From Streptomyces sp. NBC_00457 (GTDB lineage Bacteria; Actinomycetota; Actinomycetes; Streptomycetales; Streptomycetaceae): DNA of 64,000 nucleotides. The position numbers were made by a program, and so were the translations under genes. The DNA is taken from assembly GCF_036014015.1 (NCBI RefSeq), contig NZ_CP107905.1:7874001-7938000 (forward strand), written 5' to 3'. The notes beneath the pieces were generated by a model. That model saw nothing but the letters and a program-made list of their open reading frames with translations. It was not told the DNA's origin and did not search any database. Below are positions 1 through 9,554 of this stretch, piece after piece; the stretch's first letter is position 1; each line of letters begins with the position of its first letter.

Positions 1-572
1 CCGTGCTCGATCTGCTCGGGGGCGAGATAGGAAACCGTTCCGAGGACCGCGCCGGTGGTGTTGGTGACCGTGTCCACGGCCCGCACCAGCCCGAAGTCGG
101 CGACCTTGACCCGGCCGTCGTCTCCTATCAGCACGTTCTCCGGCTTCATGTCGCGGTGCACGAACCCGGCGCGGTGCGCTGCACCCAGCGCGGCGAGCAC
201 CGGCTCCAGGATGTCGAACGCGGCACGCGGCTGGAGCGCCCCGCGCTCGCGCAGTACGTCACGGAGCGTGCAGCCCGCGACGTACTCCATGGCCAGATAG
301 ACGTACGACCCGTCGGTTCCCTGGTCGAAGACCTGCACCACGTTCGGATGAGCCAGTCGCGCCACGGACTTCGCCTCGCGGATGAACCGCTCCACGAAGG
401 AGCCGTCGGCCGCGAGTGTGGGGTGCATCACCTTGAGTGCGAGGACACGGTCGAGCCGGGTGTCCACGGCCCGGTAGACCGTGGCCATCCCGCCGACGGC
501 GATCCGCGCGTCCACGCGATAGCGGCCGTCGAGCACCTGCCCGACCAACGGGTCCTGAAGGGTCGTATCCAC
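1..572 (-). CDS. Ser/Thr protein kinase (Hanks type), N-terminal part, cut by left edge
   Basis: About 190 residues are visible, from a GTG start at 572 to the window edge. They form most of a eukaryotic-type kinase domain: a Gly-rich loop AVGGMATVY near residue 25, the ATP-binding lysine in ALKVMH (about residue 47), the catalytic loop HRDMKPEN (about 139-146), DFG at about 159-161, and APEQ of the activation segment at about 184. The C-terminal part (possibly a membrane segment and PASTA domains) lies outside the window. A TAGACT box seven bases before the GTG (580-585) suggests a leaderless mRNA. The gene lies downstream of thiG in the same direction. An Rv2175c-like gene, whose mycobacterial homologue is a PknL substrate, lies 4 kb away, so I infer a PknL-like kinase. 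Confidence 0.93.
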   Translation of the reverse strand, partial: MDTTLQDPLVGQVLDGRYRVDARIAVGGMATVYRAVDTRLDRVLALKVMHPTLAADGSFVERFIREAKSVARLAHPNVVQVFDQGTDGSYVYLAMEYVAGCTLRDVLRERGALQPRAAFDILEPVLAALGAAHRAGFVHRDMKPENVLIGDDGRVKVADFGLVRAVDTVTNTTGAVLGTVSYLAPEQIEH

Positions 573-670
573 GCAGGTGAGTCTACGATCCACCGCTGAC
601 ACAACCGCCGTTTCGGTCGTGATAGGGGCTCTACTGCAGCCGAGCTGTGACGCACGTCGCACGTACGGGA

Positions 671-1664
<994 letters not shown>

Positions 1665-1668
<4 letters not shown>

Positions 1669-2843
1669 GCGGGCAGCTCCGTGAGTGCGCCGAAGCGCTT
1701 CGGGGTGAAGGGGCGGGCCTCGTCCGGGAGTTCACCGGTGGCCAGCGCGTGGGCCATGGCGTCGCCGGTGACCGGCGTGAGCAGCACGCCGTTGCGGTAG
1801 TGGCCGGTGGCCAGCAGGAGGCCGGGGAGGTCCGTCGGGCCGAGCAGCGGCGCGTTGTCGGGGGAGCCGGGGCGCAGTCCGGCCCGGGTCTCCGTCAGCG
1901 GCAGCTCGGTGAGGCCGGGGACCAGCTCGTGCGCGTCGCGCAGCAGCTCGTAGACGCCGCCCGCAGTCACCGTCGTGTCCCAGCCCAGCTCCTCGCTGGT
2001 CGCGCCGATGACCAGCTCGCCGTTCGCGCGGGGCACCAGGTAGACATGGCTGCCGCGGACCACGGCGCGCACGGTCCGGCTCAGGAACGGCGCGAACCGC
2101 TCCGGCACGGTCAGCCGCACCACCTGCCCCTTCACGGGCCGTACAGGCGGCAGTACGTCCTCCGGAACGCCCGCGAGCTGTCCGCTCAGGCTGCCCGCCG
2201 CGAGGACGACCTGCCCCGCGCCCACGGTCGTGCCGTCGCGCGTGACGACACCGGCCGCGCGCTCCCGTACGACCGACAGCCGCTCGGCCCAGGTCCGGTG
2301 GAAGACCACTCCGGCCCGCTCGCACGCGGCGACCAGCGCACCGGCGAGGCGCCGCGGGTCGATCTGGTGGTCGCCGTCGACGCGCAGCCCGCCGCGCACA
2401 CCGGGCGCGAGCATCGGCTCCAGACGCCGGCACTCCCGCCCGGACAGCCACTCGGAGTCCAGCCCCGACGCCCGTTGCAGCGCGTGCAGTTCGCGCAGAT
2501 GGGCGCGGTCGTCGGCGTCCAGGGCGACGGCGAGCGTGCCGCACTGGCGGTAGCCGAGGCCGTGGCCGGTCAGCTCGGTGAGTTCGGCCGCGAAGTCCGG
2601 GTAGCGGCGGGCCGAGGCGAGGTTCAGACCGAGCAGGGTCTGCTCGCCGTAGTGCAGTTCCGTGACGGCGGCCAGCATCCCGGCCGCCACCTGCGCGGCT
2701 CCGCCGCCCGGCTCGGGATCCACGACGGCCGTGACGAACCCGCGCTGCGCGGCCCGCCACGCCGTCACGAGTCCGATGATTCCGCCCCCGATGACAAGGA
2801 CGTCTGCGGTGTCGGACGTTGCGTTGTCGGACGTATGCGACAT
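1665..2843 (-). CDS. thiO: Glycine oxidase ThiO
   Basis: A 392-residue FAD-dependent D-amino-acid-oxidase-type enzyme that oxidises glycine to dehydroglycine for ThiG. The N-terminal dinucleotide fold VLVIGGGIIGLVTAWRAAQRG (about residues 15-35) binds FAD. The C-terminal part contains TRAGLRPGSPDNAPLLGP and LLLATGHYRNGVLLTP, the usual end of the FAD-binding region in this family. First gene of the thiOSG operon, directly behind a TPP riboswitch whose 3' end carries the ribosome binding site. The ATG at 2843 fits both the riboswitch and the family N-terminus. Confidence 0.95.
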
Positions 2844-2852
2844 GGGCGTCCA

Positions 2853-2950
2853 GCCCCTCCCTTCGCCGGCATGACCCGGATCAGGTTCGTACGGTCGGAG
2901 GCCGCCAGCCTCCCTCTCAGCCCGGTGCGTCCGGGCTCCCGCGAGTGCTC
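2853..2950 (-). promoter_or_regulatory. TPP riboswitch (THI element) of thiOSG
   Basis: On the minus strand the leader contains GCTGAGAGGGAGGCTGG and then GAACCTGATCCGGGTCATGC followed by CGGCGAAGGGA, the conserved core of the thiamine-pyrophosphate aptamer (CTGAGA ... ACCTGATC ... GNAGGGA). The last helix overlaps the purine-rich ribosome binding site GGGAGGGG, only about 10 bases before the thiO ATG. This suggests control of translation initiation: when TPP binds, the site is hidden. Confidence 0.95.
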
Positions 2951-2960
2951 TACGTTGGCC

Positions 2961-2990
2961 ACCCTAGCCCTCTGCCGTATGTCTCAGTAA
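2961..2990 (-). promoter_or_regulatory. Probable promoter of the thiOSG operon
   Basis: On the minus strand TTACTG (2985-2990) and TAGGGT (2961-2966) are separated by 18 bases, placing the transcript start just ahead of the TPP aptamer. This is a sequence match only, but the position fits the riboswitch leader. Confidence 0.5.
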
Positions 2991-3004
2991 GGGAGCCTCC
3001 GCCT

Positions 3005-3355
3005 GTGGCCCGCTCGCTCGACGGTCTCGTCCTCGCCCCGGTTGCCGATCAAGCCCCAGGTCAGGTGGGTACTCGCACCCGGTTCACGTACCACGAGAAG
3101 GCCGGCGAGATCTGGGCCGAGTACGCGGGCGGGGACGTCGTACGCGGGCATCTGGTGGGTACCAGGGAAGGTGACCGGTTGGACTTCCGGTACGTGCAGC
3201 TCAAGCGGGACGGGACGACGTCGTCGGGTCACTGCGTGTCGACGGTGACCGAGCTTCCCGACGGGCGGGTGCGCCTGGCGGAGACCTGGGAGTGGGAGTC
3301 GCAGGCGGGCAGTGGAACCAGCGTTGTGGAGCAGGTCACGGAGCACGCCCCCTGA
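3005..3355 (+). CDS. Conserved hypothetical protein, 116 aa
   Basis: A 116-residue cytoplasmic protein without signal or membrane segment. The sequence alternates short strands: LDGLVLAP, then TRFTYHEKAGEIWAEYAGG, VVRGHLVGT, LDFRYVQLKRDG and VRLAETWEWES, suggesting a small beta-barrel. I recall similar actinobacterial proteins being labelled N-acetylglutamate synthase in annotations, but nothing in the sequence resembles an acetyltransferase, so I would not transfer that name. The GTG at 3005 is chosen because the similarity and the coding signal begin there. It is divergent from the thiO leader and precedes the flavoprotein gene. Confidence 0.75.
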   Translation: MARSLDGLVLAPVADQAPGQVGTRTRFTYHEKAGEIWAEYAGGDVVRGHLVGTREGDRLDFRYVQLKRDGTTSSGHCVSTVTELPDGRVRLAETWEWESQAGSGTSVVEQVTEHAP

Positions 3356-3381
3356 CTGACGGATCGTCAGTTGTCTATGGT
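3352..3381 (+). promoter_or_regulatory. Probable promoter with internal palindrome, leaderless start of the flavoprotein gene
   Basis: CTGACT (3352-3357) and TATGGT (3376-3381) are 18 bases apart, and the GTG start codon follows six bases after the -10 box, so the mRNA would have almost no leader. A 7-bp inverted repeat, ACTGACG (3355-3361) and CGTCAGT (3365-3371), overlaps the -35 box and lies in the spacer, where a repressor could block polymerase. Confidence 0.45.
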
Positions 3382-3387
3382 GATCAG

Positions 3388-4617
3388 GTGAGCGAGCAGA
3401 CGCAGCAACGAGGCACGTCACAGCCGCGGCGCGTGGTCGTGGCAGGTGCGGGCATGGCCGGGGTACAGACGGCCGTCGCCCTGCGGGAACAGGGCTTCAC
3501 CGGCACCGTGACGCTGATCGGCGCCGAGCCGCACCAGCCGTACGACCGGCCGCCGCTGTCCAAGGCCGTACTGCTCGGCAAGGCCGAGGGCTCCGCCTTC
3601 GACGTGGACTTCGAGGCACTCGGCATCGAACTGGAGCTGGGGCGCGAGGTGCTGGGCGTGCGCCCCGCCGAACACGAGCTGGACACCGAGGCCGGGCCTG
3701 TCCCGTACGACGTCCTGGTCCTCGCCACCGGTGCGGAACCGATCCCGCTGCCGGGCGCCGAGGGCGTCCCCGGCGTCCATCTGCTGCGCACCCTGGACGA
3801 CGCCGAGCGGCTGCGGCCGGTGCTCGCCCGGCAGCACGACATCGTGGTCGTCGGCGCGGGCTGGATCGGCGCGGAGTTCGCCACGGCGGCGCGCGAGGCG
3901 GGCTGCGCGGTGACCGTCGTGGAGGCCGCCGACCGGCCGCTCGCGGGAGCGCTGCCCGCCGAGGTGGCCGCGCCGATGGCCGCCTGGTACGCCGACACCG
4001 GCGCGGTGCTGCGGACGCACGCGCGCGTGGAGCGCGTCGAACCCGGCACGGTCGTCCTCGACGACGGCTCACGGCTGCCCGCTGACGCCGTCGTGGTCGG
4101 CATCGGCGCCCGGCCCGCCACCGCCTGGCTCGCCGGTTCGGGCATCAAGCTGGGCAAGCAGGGCGAGGTGGTGGCCGACGACCGGCTGCAGACCTCCGTG
4201 CCGGACGTCTACGCGGTCGGCGACTGCGCCTCCTTCCCTTCGGGAAGGTATGGCGAGCGCCTGCTGGTCCACCACTGGGACAACGCCCTCCAGGGGCCGC
4301 GTACGGTCGCGGCGAACATCATCGGCGAGGCCCCTGCGGTGTACGACCCGGTCCCGTACTTCTGGTCGGAGCAGTTCGGCCGCTTCGTCCAGTACGCCGG
4401 TCACCACGCGTCCGCCGACACGACCCTGTGGCGCGGCGACCCCTCCGGCCCGTCCTGGACGGTGTGCTGGCTCCGCGAGAACCGCCTGGTCGCCCTGCTG
4501 GCGGTGGGCCGCCCCAGGGACCTGGCCCAGGGGCGGCGGCTGATCGAGGCGGGCGCGGAGATGAACCCGGTACTGATCTCGGATCCGGCGCGCCCGCTGA
4601 AGACGGCGACGGCGTAA
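3388..4617 (+). CDS. FAD/NAD(P)H-dependent oxidoreductase, ferredoxin-reductase type
   Basis: A 409-residue protein of the rhodocoxin/putidaredoxin reductase class. It has an N-terminal FAD fold (VVVAGAGMAGVQTAVALREQG), the DRPPLSK segment that contacts the flavin, a second dinucleotide fold for NAD(P)H (DIVVVGAGWIGAEFATAARE), the C-terminal FAD motif PDVYAVGDCASF, and a reductase C-terminal domain ending about residue 405. Such enzymes pass electrons from NADH to a ferredoxin feeding a P450 or oxygenase. No ferredoxin or P450 gene is adjacent, so the partner is unknown. The GTG at 3388 is preferred over an upstream in-frame ATG inside the previous gene because a -10 box lies six bases before it. 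Confidence 0.88.
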   Translation: MSEQTQQRGTSQPRRVVVAGAGMAGVQTAVALREQGFTGTVTLIGAEPHQPYDRPPLSKAVLLGKAEGSAFDVDFEALGIELELGREVLGVRPAEHELDTEAGPVPYDVLVLATGAEPIPLPGAEGVPGVHLLRTLDDAERLRPVLARQHDIVVVGAGWIGAEFATAAREAGCAVTVVEAADRPLAGALPAEVAAPMAAWYADTGAVLRTHARVERVEPGTVVLDDGSRLPADAVVVGIGARPATAWLAGSGIKLGKQGEVVADDRLQTSVPDVYAVGDCASFPSGRYGERLLVHHWDNALQGPRTVAANIIGEAPAVYDPVPYFWSEQFGRFVQYAGHHASADTTLWRGDPSGPSWTVCWLRENRLVALLAVGRPRDLAQGRRLIEAGAEMNPVLISDPARPLKTATA

Positions 4618-4719
4618 GGGGGTTCGTGGTGGGCGCGACGACCGTCATGGCGTAACGCGTTGGCGCAGGTCGGACGGGTCTGGCTTCCGACTGTCAGTCC
4701 GGGATGGCACGCTTGTCCC

Positions 4720-5091
4720 GTGACCGAGATTGACGCAAAGATCGATGCTCTCGTCCCCGCCTGGCTCACCCTGCCCGACATCGCGGAAATGCTCGATGTC
4801 GAGGTGACCCGCGTCCGGCAGCTGGTCAAGGACGGCCAGCTCATCGCCGTACGCCGTGGGGAGAACCGCGCGCTGCACGTCCCCGCCGCCTTCATCGACG
4901 GGGCCGAGCAGAAGGTGGTCAAGGGCCTGTCCGGGACCCTGACGCTCCTGCGGGACGACGGCTTCACCGACGAAGAGATGCTCGAGTGGCTCTTCACCCC
5001 CGACGAGAGCCTGCCCGGCACCCCCGCGCAGGCCCTGAGTGAGAACCGCGGCACGGAGGTGAAGCGCCGCGCCCAGGCGCTCGCCGTCTGA
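4720..5091 (+). CDS. Rv2175c-like winged-helix DNA-binding protein
   Basis: A 123-residue protein with an N-terminal helix-turn-helix of the excisionase/MerR-like class (LTLPDIAEMLDVEVTRVRQLVKDGQLIA) followed by the wing region VRRGENRALHVPAAFI. The C-terminal half (about residues 65-123) is the Rv2175c-type helical domain (LSGTLTLLRDDGFTDEEMLEWLF). In Mycobacterium tuberculosis, Rv2175c sits next to pknL and is a substrate of that kinase, with DNA binding affected by phosphorylation. Here a kinase gene lies about 4 kb to the left. The GTG at 4720 is chosen over upstream codons because it begins the conserved region, and CACGCT lies six bases before it. Confidence 0.85.
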   Translation: MTEIDAKIDALVPAWLTLPDIAEMLDVEVTRVRQLVKDGQLIAVRRGENRALHVPAAFIDGAEQKVVKGLSGTLTLLRDDGFTDEEMLEWLFTPDESLPGTPAQALSENRGTEVKRRAQALAV

Positions 5092-5276
5092 GCACCGCAC
5101 GCTGACCTGAACACGTCCGGCGTACGGGCCGCGGCCCGCGAAGGCCACGGCCACGGTCCAGTGCGGCCCACAGCGGCCGGCGAGCGGCCCTTGGCCGCTG
5201 ACGGACACCCGCGACGGCACGCGCGCCGCGGCCCGTACGCCATCGACCATCAACACCGACAAACAGGGGGACACCC

Positions 5277-5933
5277 ATGCCCGACACCGCCGCCGCACTG
5301 CGCGACCGGCTCGCCGACGCCCGCGTCTACCTGTGCACGGACGCCCGCAAGAGCCAGGGTGACCTGCCCGAGTTCCTCGACGCGGTCCTGGCGGGCGGTG
5401 TCGACATCGTGCAGTTGCGGGACAAGGGCATGGAGGCGGCGGAGGAACTGGAGCACCTCCAGGTCTTCGCCGACGCCTGCGCCCGGCACGGCAAGCTCCT
5501 CGCGGTCAACGACCGGGCGGACGTCGCCCACGCCGCCCGCGCCGACGTACTCCATCTCGGCCAGGGCGATCTGCCCGTCCCGGCGGCCCGGGCGATCCTC
5601 GGCGACGACGTCCTCATCGGACGCTCGACACACGCCGGGTCCGAGGCGACCGCGGCCGCGGCCCAGGACGGCGTGGACTACTTCTGCACCGGCCCGTGCT
5701 GGCCCACCCCCACCAAGCCCGGCCGTCACGCCCCCGGCCTCGACCTGGTCCGCCACACCGCCGCCCTCGGCACCGACCGCCCCTGGTTCGCCATCGGCGG
5801 CATCGACCTGGCCAACCTCGACGAGGTGCTGGAAGCGGGCGCCCGCCGGGTCGTCGTCGTGCGGGCCATCACGGAGGCGGCGGATCCGGGGGCCGCGGCG
5901 GCGGAGTTCGCGAAGCGGCTGAGGGCGGCGTAG
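5277..5933 (+). CDS. thiE: Thiamine-phosphate synthase ThiE
   Basis: A 218-residue TIM-barrel enzyme that joins hydroxymethylpyrimidine diphosphate and thiazole phosphate to give thiamine monophosphate. Family motifs are clear: [55 protein letters not shown] (substrate-binding loop) and [12 protein letters not shown]. The ATG at 5277 follows CAGGGGGACACCC, a good ribosome binding site. It is not joined to thiOSG, which points the other way about 2.4 kb to the left, and no TPP riboswitch is visible before it. Confidence 0.96.
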   Translation: MPDTAAALRDRLADARVYLCTDARKSQGDLPEFLDAVLAGGVDIVQLRDKGMEAAEELEHLQVFADACARHGKLLAVNDRADVAHAARADVLHLGQGDLPVPAARAILGDDVLIGRSTHAGSEATAAAAQDGVDYFCTGPCWPTPTKPGRHAPGLDLVRHTAALGTDRPWFAIGGIDLANLDEVLEAGARRVVVVRAITEAADPGAAAAEFAKRLRAA

Positions 5934-6002
5934 CGCGTAACGCAATGTTTGTCCGATGGGTGGACAGTAAGACGACAAATCGGGCAAACTTCCGGGGTCC
6001 GG

Positions 6003-6031
6003 TTGGGGGACCGACCAGCCCCCACTAACCT
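6003..6031 (+). promoter_or_regulatory. Probable metF promoter giving a leaderless mRNA
   Basis: TTGGGG (6003-6008) and TAACCT (6026-6031) are separated by exactly 17 bases, and the metF ATG begins seven bases after the end of the -10 box. No purine-rich ribosome binding site precedes the ATG, which fits a leaderless transcript. Confidence 0.5.
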
Positions 6032-6037
6032 GCCCGT

Positions 6038-6961
6038 ATGGCCCTCGGAACCGCATCCACCAGGACTGACCGCGCACGCACCGTGCGTGACATGCTCGCA
6101 GCCGGCAAGACGACGTACTCGTTCGAGTTCTACGCGCCGAAGACCCCCAAGGGCGAGCGGAGCCTGTGGAACGCGCTGCGCAGGGTCGAGGCGGTCGCCC
6201 CCGACTTCGTGTCGGTGACCTACGGCGCCGGCGGCTCCACGCGCGCGAGCACGGTCAAGGAGACGGAGCAGATCGTCGCCGACACCACCCTCACGCCGGT
6301 CGCCCACCTCACCGCGGTCGACCACTCCGTCACCGAGCTGCGCAATGTCATCGGCCAGTTCGCCGCCGCCGGCATCCGCAACATGCTGGCCCTGCGCGGC
6401 GACCCGCCCGGCGACCCCATGGGCGACTGGGTACCGCACCCGAAGGGCGTCACCTACGCCGCCGAACTCGTCCAGCTCATCAAGGAATCGGGCGACTTCT
6501 GCGTCGGCGTCGCCGCCTTCCCGGAGATGCACCCGCGCTCCGCCGACTGGGACACGGACGTCGCGCACTTCGTCGACAAGTGCCGGGCCGGCGCCGACTA
6601 CGCGATCACGCAGATGTTCTTCCAGCCGGAGTCGTATCTGCGTCTGCGCGACCGCGTCGAGGCCGCCGGCTGCGCGACCCCGGTCATTCCCGAGGTGATG
6701 CCTGTCACCAGCGTCAAGATGCTGCAGCGGTTGCCGCAGCTCAGCAACGCCGCCATCCCGGCCGTTCTGAAAGAGCGGATCCTCACAGCAAAAGACGATC
6801 CGGCCGCTGTACGCTCGATCGGGATCGAGTTCGCCACGGAGTTCTGTGCGCGGCTGCTGGCCGAGGGAGTGCCCGGGTTGCACTTCATCACACTCAACAA
6901 CTCCACGGCGACACTGGAAATCTACGAGAACCTGGGCCTGCACCACCCACCGCAGGCCTAG
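6038..6961 (+). CDS. metF: 5,10-methylenetetrahydrofolate reductase
   Basis: A 307-residue FAD-dependent TIM-barrel enzyme that reduces 5,10-methylene-THF to 5-methyl-THF for methionine synthesis. Visible motifs: [18 protein letters not shown] near residue 28 with the catalytic glutamate, [14 protein letters not shown], the folate/FAD region [30 protein letters not shown], and [15 protein letters not shown]. It ends with [13 protein letters not shown]. The length matches the family. It follows thiE by about 100 bases with its own apparent promoter, and precedes a membrane protein gene on the same strand. Confidence 0.96.
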   Translation: MALGTASTRTDRARTVRDMLAAGKTTYSFEFYAPKTPKGERSLWNALRRVEAVAPDFVSVTYGAGGSTRASTVKETEQIVADTTLTPVAHLTAVDHSVTELRNVIGQFAAAGIRNMLALRGDPPGDPMGDWVPHPKGVTYAAELVQLIKESGDFCVGVAAFPEMHPRSADWDTDVAHFVDKCRAGADYAITQMFFQPESYLRLRDRVEAAGCATPVIPEVMPVTSVKMLQRLPQLSNAAIPAVLKERILTAKDDPAAVRSIGIEFATEFCARLLAEGVPGLHFITLNNSTATLEIYENLGLHHPPQA

Positions 6962-7017
6962 ACCGGCCACACCGGTATACGACACACTGCGTAGCGGCCA
7001 CTGGGAGAGGGGCGTAC

Positions 7018-8001
7018 ATGGGCTGGACGGTCCTCTACATCGCGTTCGGCATCGTCGCGCTGTGGCTGCTCGGCGAGGTGCTGCTGCAGTACAAGGCACG
7101 GCTGCGCTGGCGAGTGCTCGCCTTCGTCGGCTTCCTCGGCGTCGTCCTCGGCGTGCTGCTGGCGAACGTGATCGTCATCGGCCTGGGCGCGGCTGCCTTC
7201 GCGGTCGGCCAGACCTACGTGACGCTGTCCTTCCGCAGCGGCTTCGCGGCCGGCTGGGCGGTCGCCGGCCGCCCGTCGTTCGGCGCGAGCAAGCGCCGCC
7301 GCGGTGAACCGGACCGCCAGGAGCCGACGCTGGAGGTCACCGACCTCCAAGCCGCGGACGGCGGTTACGGCCCCGACAACCTCAAGTACGGCCAGGGCAA
7401 CGCCGGTTACGGCCAGGACGACGACTACGACCGCGACGACGTCTTCACCCCGGCTCGCGCCGCCGATCCCACGGCCGCCGAGACGACGTCGGTCTACGAG
7501 CCCCAGCCCCTGCCGGACGACACTGGTTCCTACGGCATATACACCGACACCTCCTCCTACCCGGCCGGCGCGGACCCGTCGTACGCGGCCGCCGGGCAGA
7601 CCCAGGACCAGTACGCGGCGGCGGCCCAGGGCGTCGACCAGGCCTACGCGTACGACTACTCGGGTTACGACCAGCAGCAGTACGGCTACGACGCCAATGG
7701 CCAGCAGCAGTACGCCGCCTACTCCGACCCGTACATCGGCACCCAGACCTACGACGGCTCCGGGTACGACGCCAACGCCACCTACGGCGGCCAGCAGCAG
7801 TACGGCCAGCAGGGCTACGGCCAGGACCAGTACGCCGGCGGCGAGTACGGCTCACAGACCCCGCCCGGCGGTGTGTGGGTCCCGCAGCAGCGCACCGACG
7901 AGGCCTACGGCGGCGAACTTCCGCAGGAACAGCCGTATCCGTACCAGGGGGACGGGCAGCAGCAGGGGAACGGGTACGACGAGCAGCAGTACCGGTTCTG
8001 A
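7018..8001 (+). CDS. Membrane protein with Tyr/Gln/Gly-rich low-complexity cytoplasmic tail
   Basis: A 327-residue protein. Residues 1-22 and about 35-65 are hydrophobic (for example VLLANVIVIGLGAAAFAVG), giving two membrane segments joined by a short basic loop (QYKARLRWR). After about residue 75 the protein turns basic (SKRRRGEPDRQ), and from about residue 115 to the end it is disordered-looking sequence rich in Tyr, Gln, Gly, Asp and Ala, with repeats such as YGQ, QQYGYDANGQQQY and GGQQQYGQQGYGQ. This resembles prion-like or phase-separating tails. I recognise it as the protein usually found behind metF in Streptomyces, but no function is known to me. The ATG at 7018 follows GGGAGAGGGGCG, a strong ribosome binding site. 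Confidence 0.85.
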   Translation: MGWTVLYIAFGIVALWLLGEVLLQYKARLRWRVLAFVGFLGVVLGVLLANVIVIGLGAAAFAVGQTYVTLSFRSGFAAGWAVAGRPSFGASKRRRGEPDRQEPTLEVTDLQAADGGYGPDNLKYGQGNAGYGQDDDYDRDDVFTPARAADPTAAETTSVYEPQPLPDDTGSYGIYTDTSSYPAGADPSYAAAGQTQDQYAAAAQGVDQAYAYDYSGYDQQQYGYDANGQQQYAAYSDPYIGTQTYDGSGYDANATYGGQQQYGQQGYGQDQYAGGEYGSQTPPGGVWVPQQRTDEAYGGELPQEQPYPYQGDGQQQGNGYDEQQYRF

Positions 8002-8044
8002 GCCGGCCTCAGCCGGTCCCGCAGTTCCAGCTCACCGCCGGCTC
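8000..8044. terminator. Weak stem-loop between convergent genes
   Basis: GAGCCGGC (8000-8007) and GCCGGCTC (8037-8044) are perfectly complementary across a 29-base loop, spanning the two convergent stop codons. There is no T-run, so termination is only a possibility. Confidence 0.3.
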
Positions 8045-9554
8045 ACTGAGAGCCCCGGAAGTCCGGTCCCTCGACGATCAGTCCGGCGACCAGTGCGCCC
8101 GACATGCCCGCGTGGGGGAGACCTCCGCCGGGGTGTGACCAACCGCCGACCGTGAACAGCCCGGGTATCGCCGTGCTGTTGGCCGGGTGCAGCATGGTGC
8201 CTTCCGCCGCGGCCAGCGCGGGTGCGGGGACGCCACCGCCCTCGGCGCCGGTCTCCTGGCGGGTGTGCTCCGGCGTACGGACCTCGCGCCACAGTGTCCG
8301 CTCGCGCAGGCCCGGTATCGCGCGCTCGGCCTCGGTGACCATTCGGTCCGCGAAGGCGTCGGCGGCGCCGGGCGCGGTCCAGTCGTGGTGCGTCAGCGAC
8401 GGCACCGTGGTGGTGAGCACCACCGCTTCGTGGGCGTCGTCGGGACGCAGCGCCGGGTCGTCCGGCCGGTCGATCCGGACCGTCGGCCGCGCGGGCGGCT
8501 CACCGAGCCCGAAGAGGTCCAACTCGCCCTCCCGGTCCGGGGTGTGCACCACCGTGCGGTGCGCGGCCCCCGTCTCCCGCGCTCCGCGCAGTGCCAGGCA
8601 GACCACGATCCGGCCGGGGGCCATGCCCTCGGGGTGGGGCTCGATGGCCTCCGGTGGGTACAGCGCGTGCCCGCGCATCAGATCGGCCACGCGCCAGGGG
8701 CCGTTTCCGACGACCGTGTCCGCCTCCGCCACGCTCCCGTCGGCGAGCTCCACGCCCGCCGCCCGGCCGTCCTTCTCCACGACCCCGGTGACCTCGGCAC
8801 CGAAGTGGAACTCGACCCTGCGGGCCAGGCACCGCTCGTACACGGCGCGCGCCAACTCCCGCACACCGCCGCGGACATACCAGGTGCCGAACGCATGCTC
8901 CAGGTAAGGCAGCACGGCCGCGCTGGCCGGGGCGACGCGCGGATCCAGGCCGTATGCCAGCGCGTGGCTCTCCAAAAGGGCGGTGAGCCGGGAGTCGCGC
9001 AGCTCCCAGGCGGCGATCTCGGCGAGCGTGCCGGCCCGGCGGGTGCGCAGCAGGCGCTTGTGCGGGACCGCCGGGTAGGGTTCGCGCTCGGCCAGCACCG
9101 ACCAGTTCGGCCACAGGGGCTCCTCCAGGAGCGGCCGGCGCGTGCGGTCCCAGGCCTCGCGGGCCCGGACCAGGAAGTCGCCCCAGCGGGCGCCCGCGCC
9201 GGCGCCCAGCGCCTCGTCCAACGCGGCGACGACGCCCGCGCGCGAGGCGTTCGGCAGGGACACCTCGGTGCCGTCCGCGAAGACATGCCGTGCCGTCGGG
9301 TCGACCTGGGTCAGCTCGACGCACGCCTCCAGCGGCTCCTTGCCGGTCTTGAGGAACAGATCGCGGTAGACCGCGGGCAGCGGCAGTGTCCCGGGGCCGG
9401 TGTCGAAGGCGAACCCGTCGCGCTCGACGCGGCGCACCGCACCGCCGTACGTCTCCGTCCGCTCGTACACCGCCACCCGGTGGCCCGCGACGGCCAGCCG
9501 GGCGGCAGCCGCCAGCGCGCCCATCCCGGCGCCGATCACCGCAATTCGTGCCAT
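8043..9554 (-). CDS. FAD-dependent oxidoreductase, phytoene-desaturase (CrtI)-like
   Basis: A 503-residue protein of the amine-oxidase/phytoene desaturase superfamily. The N-terminus is a dinucleotide-binding fold (IAVIGAGMGALAAAARLAVAG ... VYERTETYGG) followed by FAFDTGPGTLPLP. The C-terminus carries the second FAD motif GLFTVGGWSHPGGGLPHAGMSG. The overall architecture is that of CrtI-type isoprenoid desaturases, but no carotenoid genes are adjacent, so the substrate is unknown. The ATG at 9554 starts the conserved fold; a TTG at 9584 would add ten residues. It is convergent with the preceding membrane protein gene. Confidence 0.87.
   Translation of the reverse strand: MARIAVIGAGMGALAAAARLAVAGHRVAVYERTETYGGAVRRVERDGFAFDTGPGTLPLPAVYRDLFLKTGKEPLEACVELTQVDPTARHVFADGTEVSLPNASRAGVVAALDEALGAGAGARWGDFLVRAREAWDRTRRPLLEEPLWPNWSVLAEREPYPAVPHKRLLRTRRAGTLAEIAAWELRDSRLTALLESHALAYGLDPRVAPASAAVLPYLEHAFGTWYVRGGVRELARAVYERCLARRVEFHFGAEVTGVVEKDGRAAGVELADGSVAEADTVVGNGPWRVADLMRGHALYPPEAIEPHPEGMAPGRIVVCLALRGARETGAAHRTVVHTPDREGELDLFGLGEPPARPTVRIDRPDDPALRPDDAHEAVVLTTTVPSLTHHDWTAPGAADAFADRMVTEAERAIPGLRERTLWREVRTPEHTRQETGAEGGGVPAPALAAAEGTMLHPANSTAIPGLFTVGGWSHPGGGLPHAGMSGALVAGLIVEGPDFRGSQ

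Noticed and set aside
3005..3355. N-acetylglutamate synthase label for the 116-aa protein
   Set aside because: No GNAT or amino-acid-kinase feature is present; the label appears to be a legacy transfer.
6166..7017. N-terminal extension of the Tyr/Gln-rich membrane protein into metF
   Set aside because: The extension lies inside metF in another frame and gives an Arg-rich nonsense sequence. The ATG at 7018 has a strong ribosome binding site and starts the first membrane helix.
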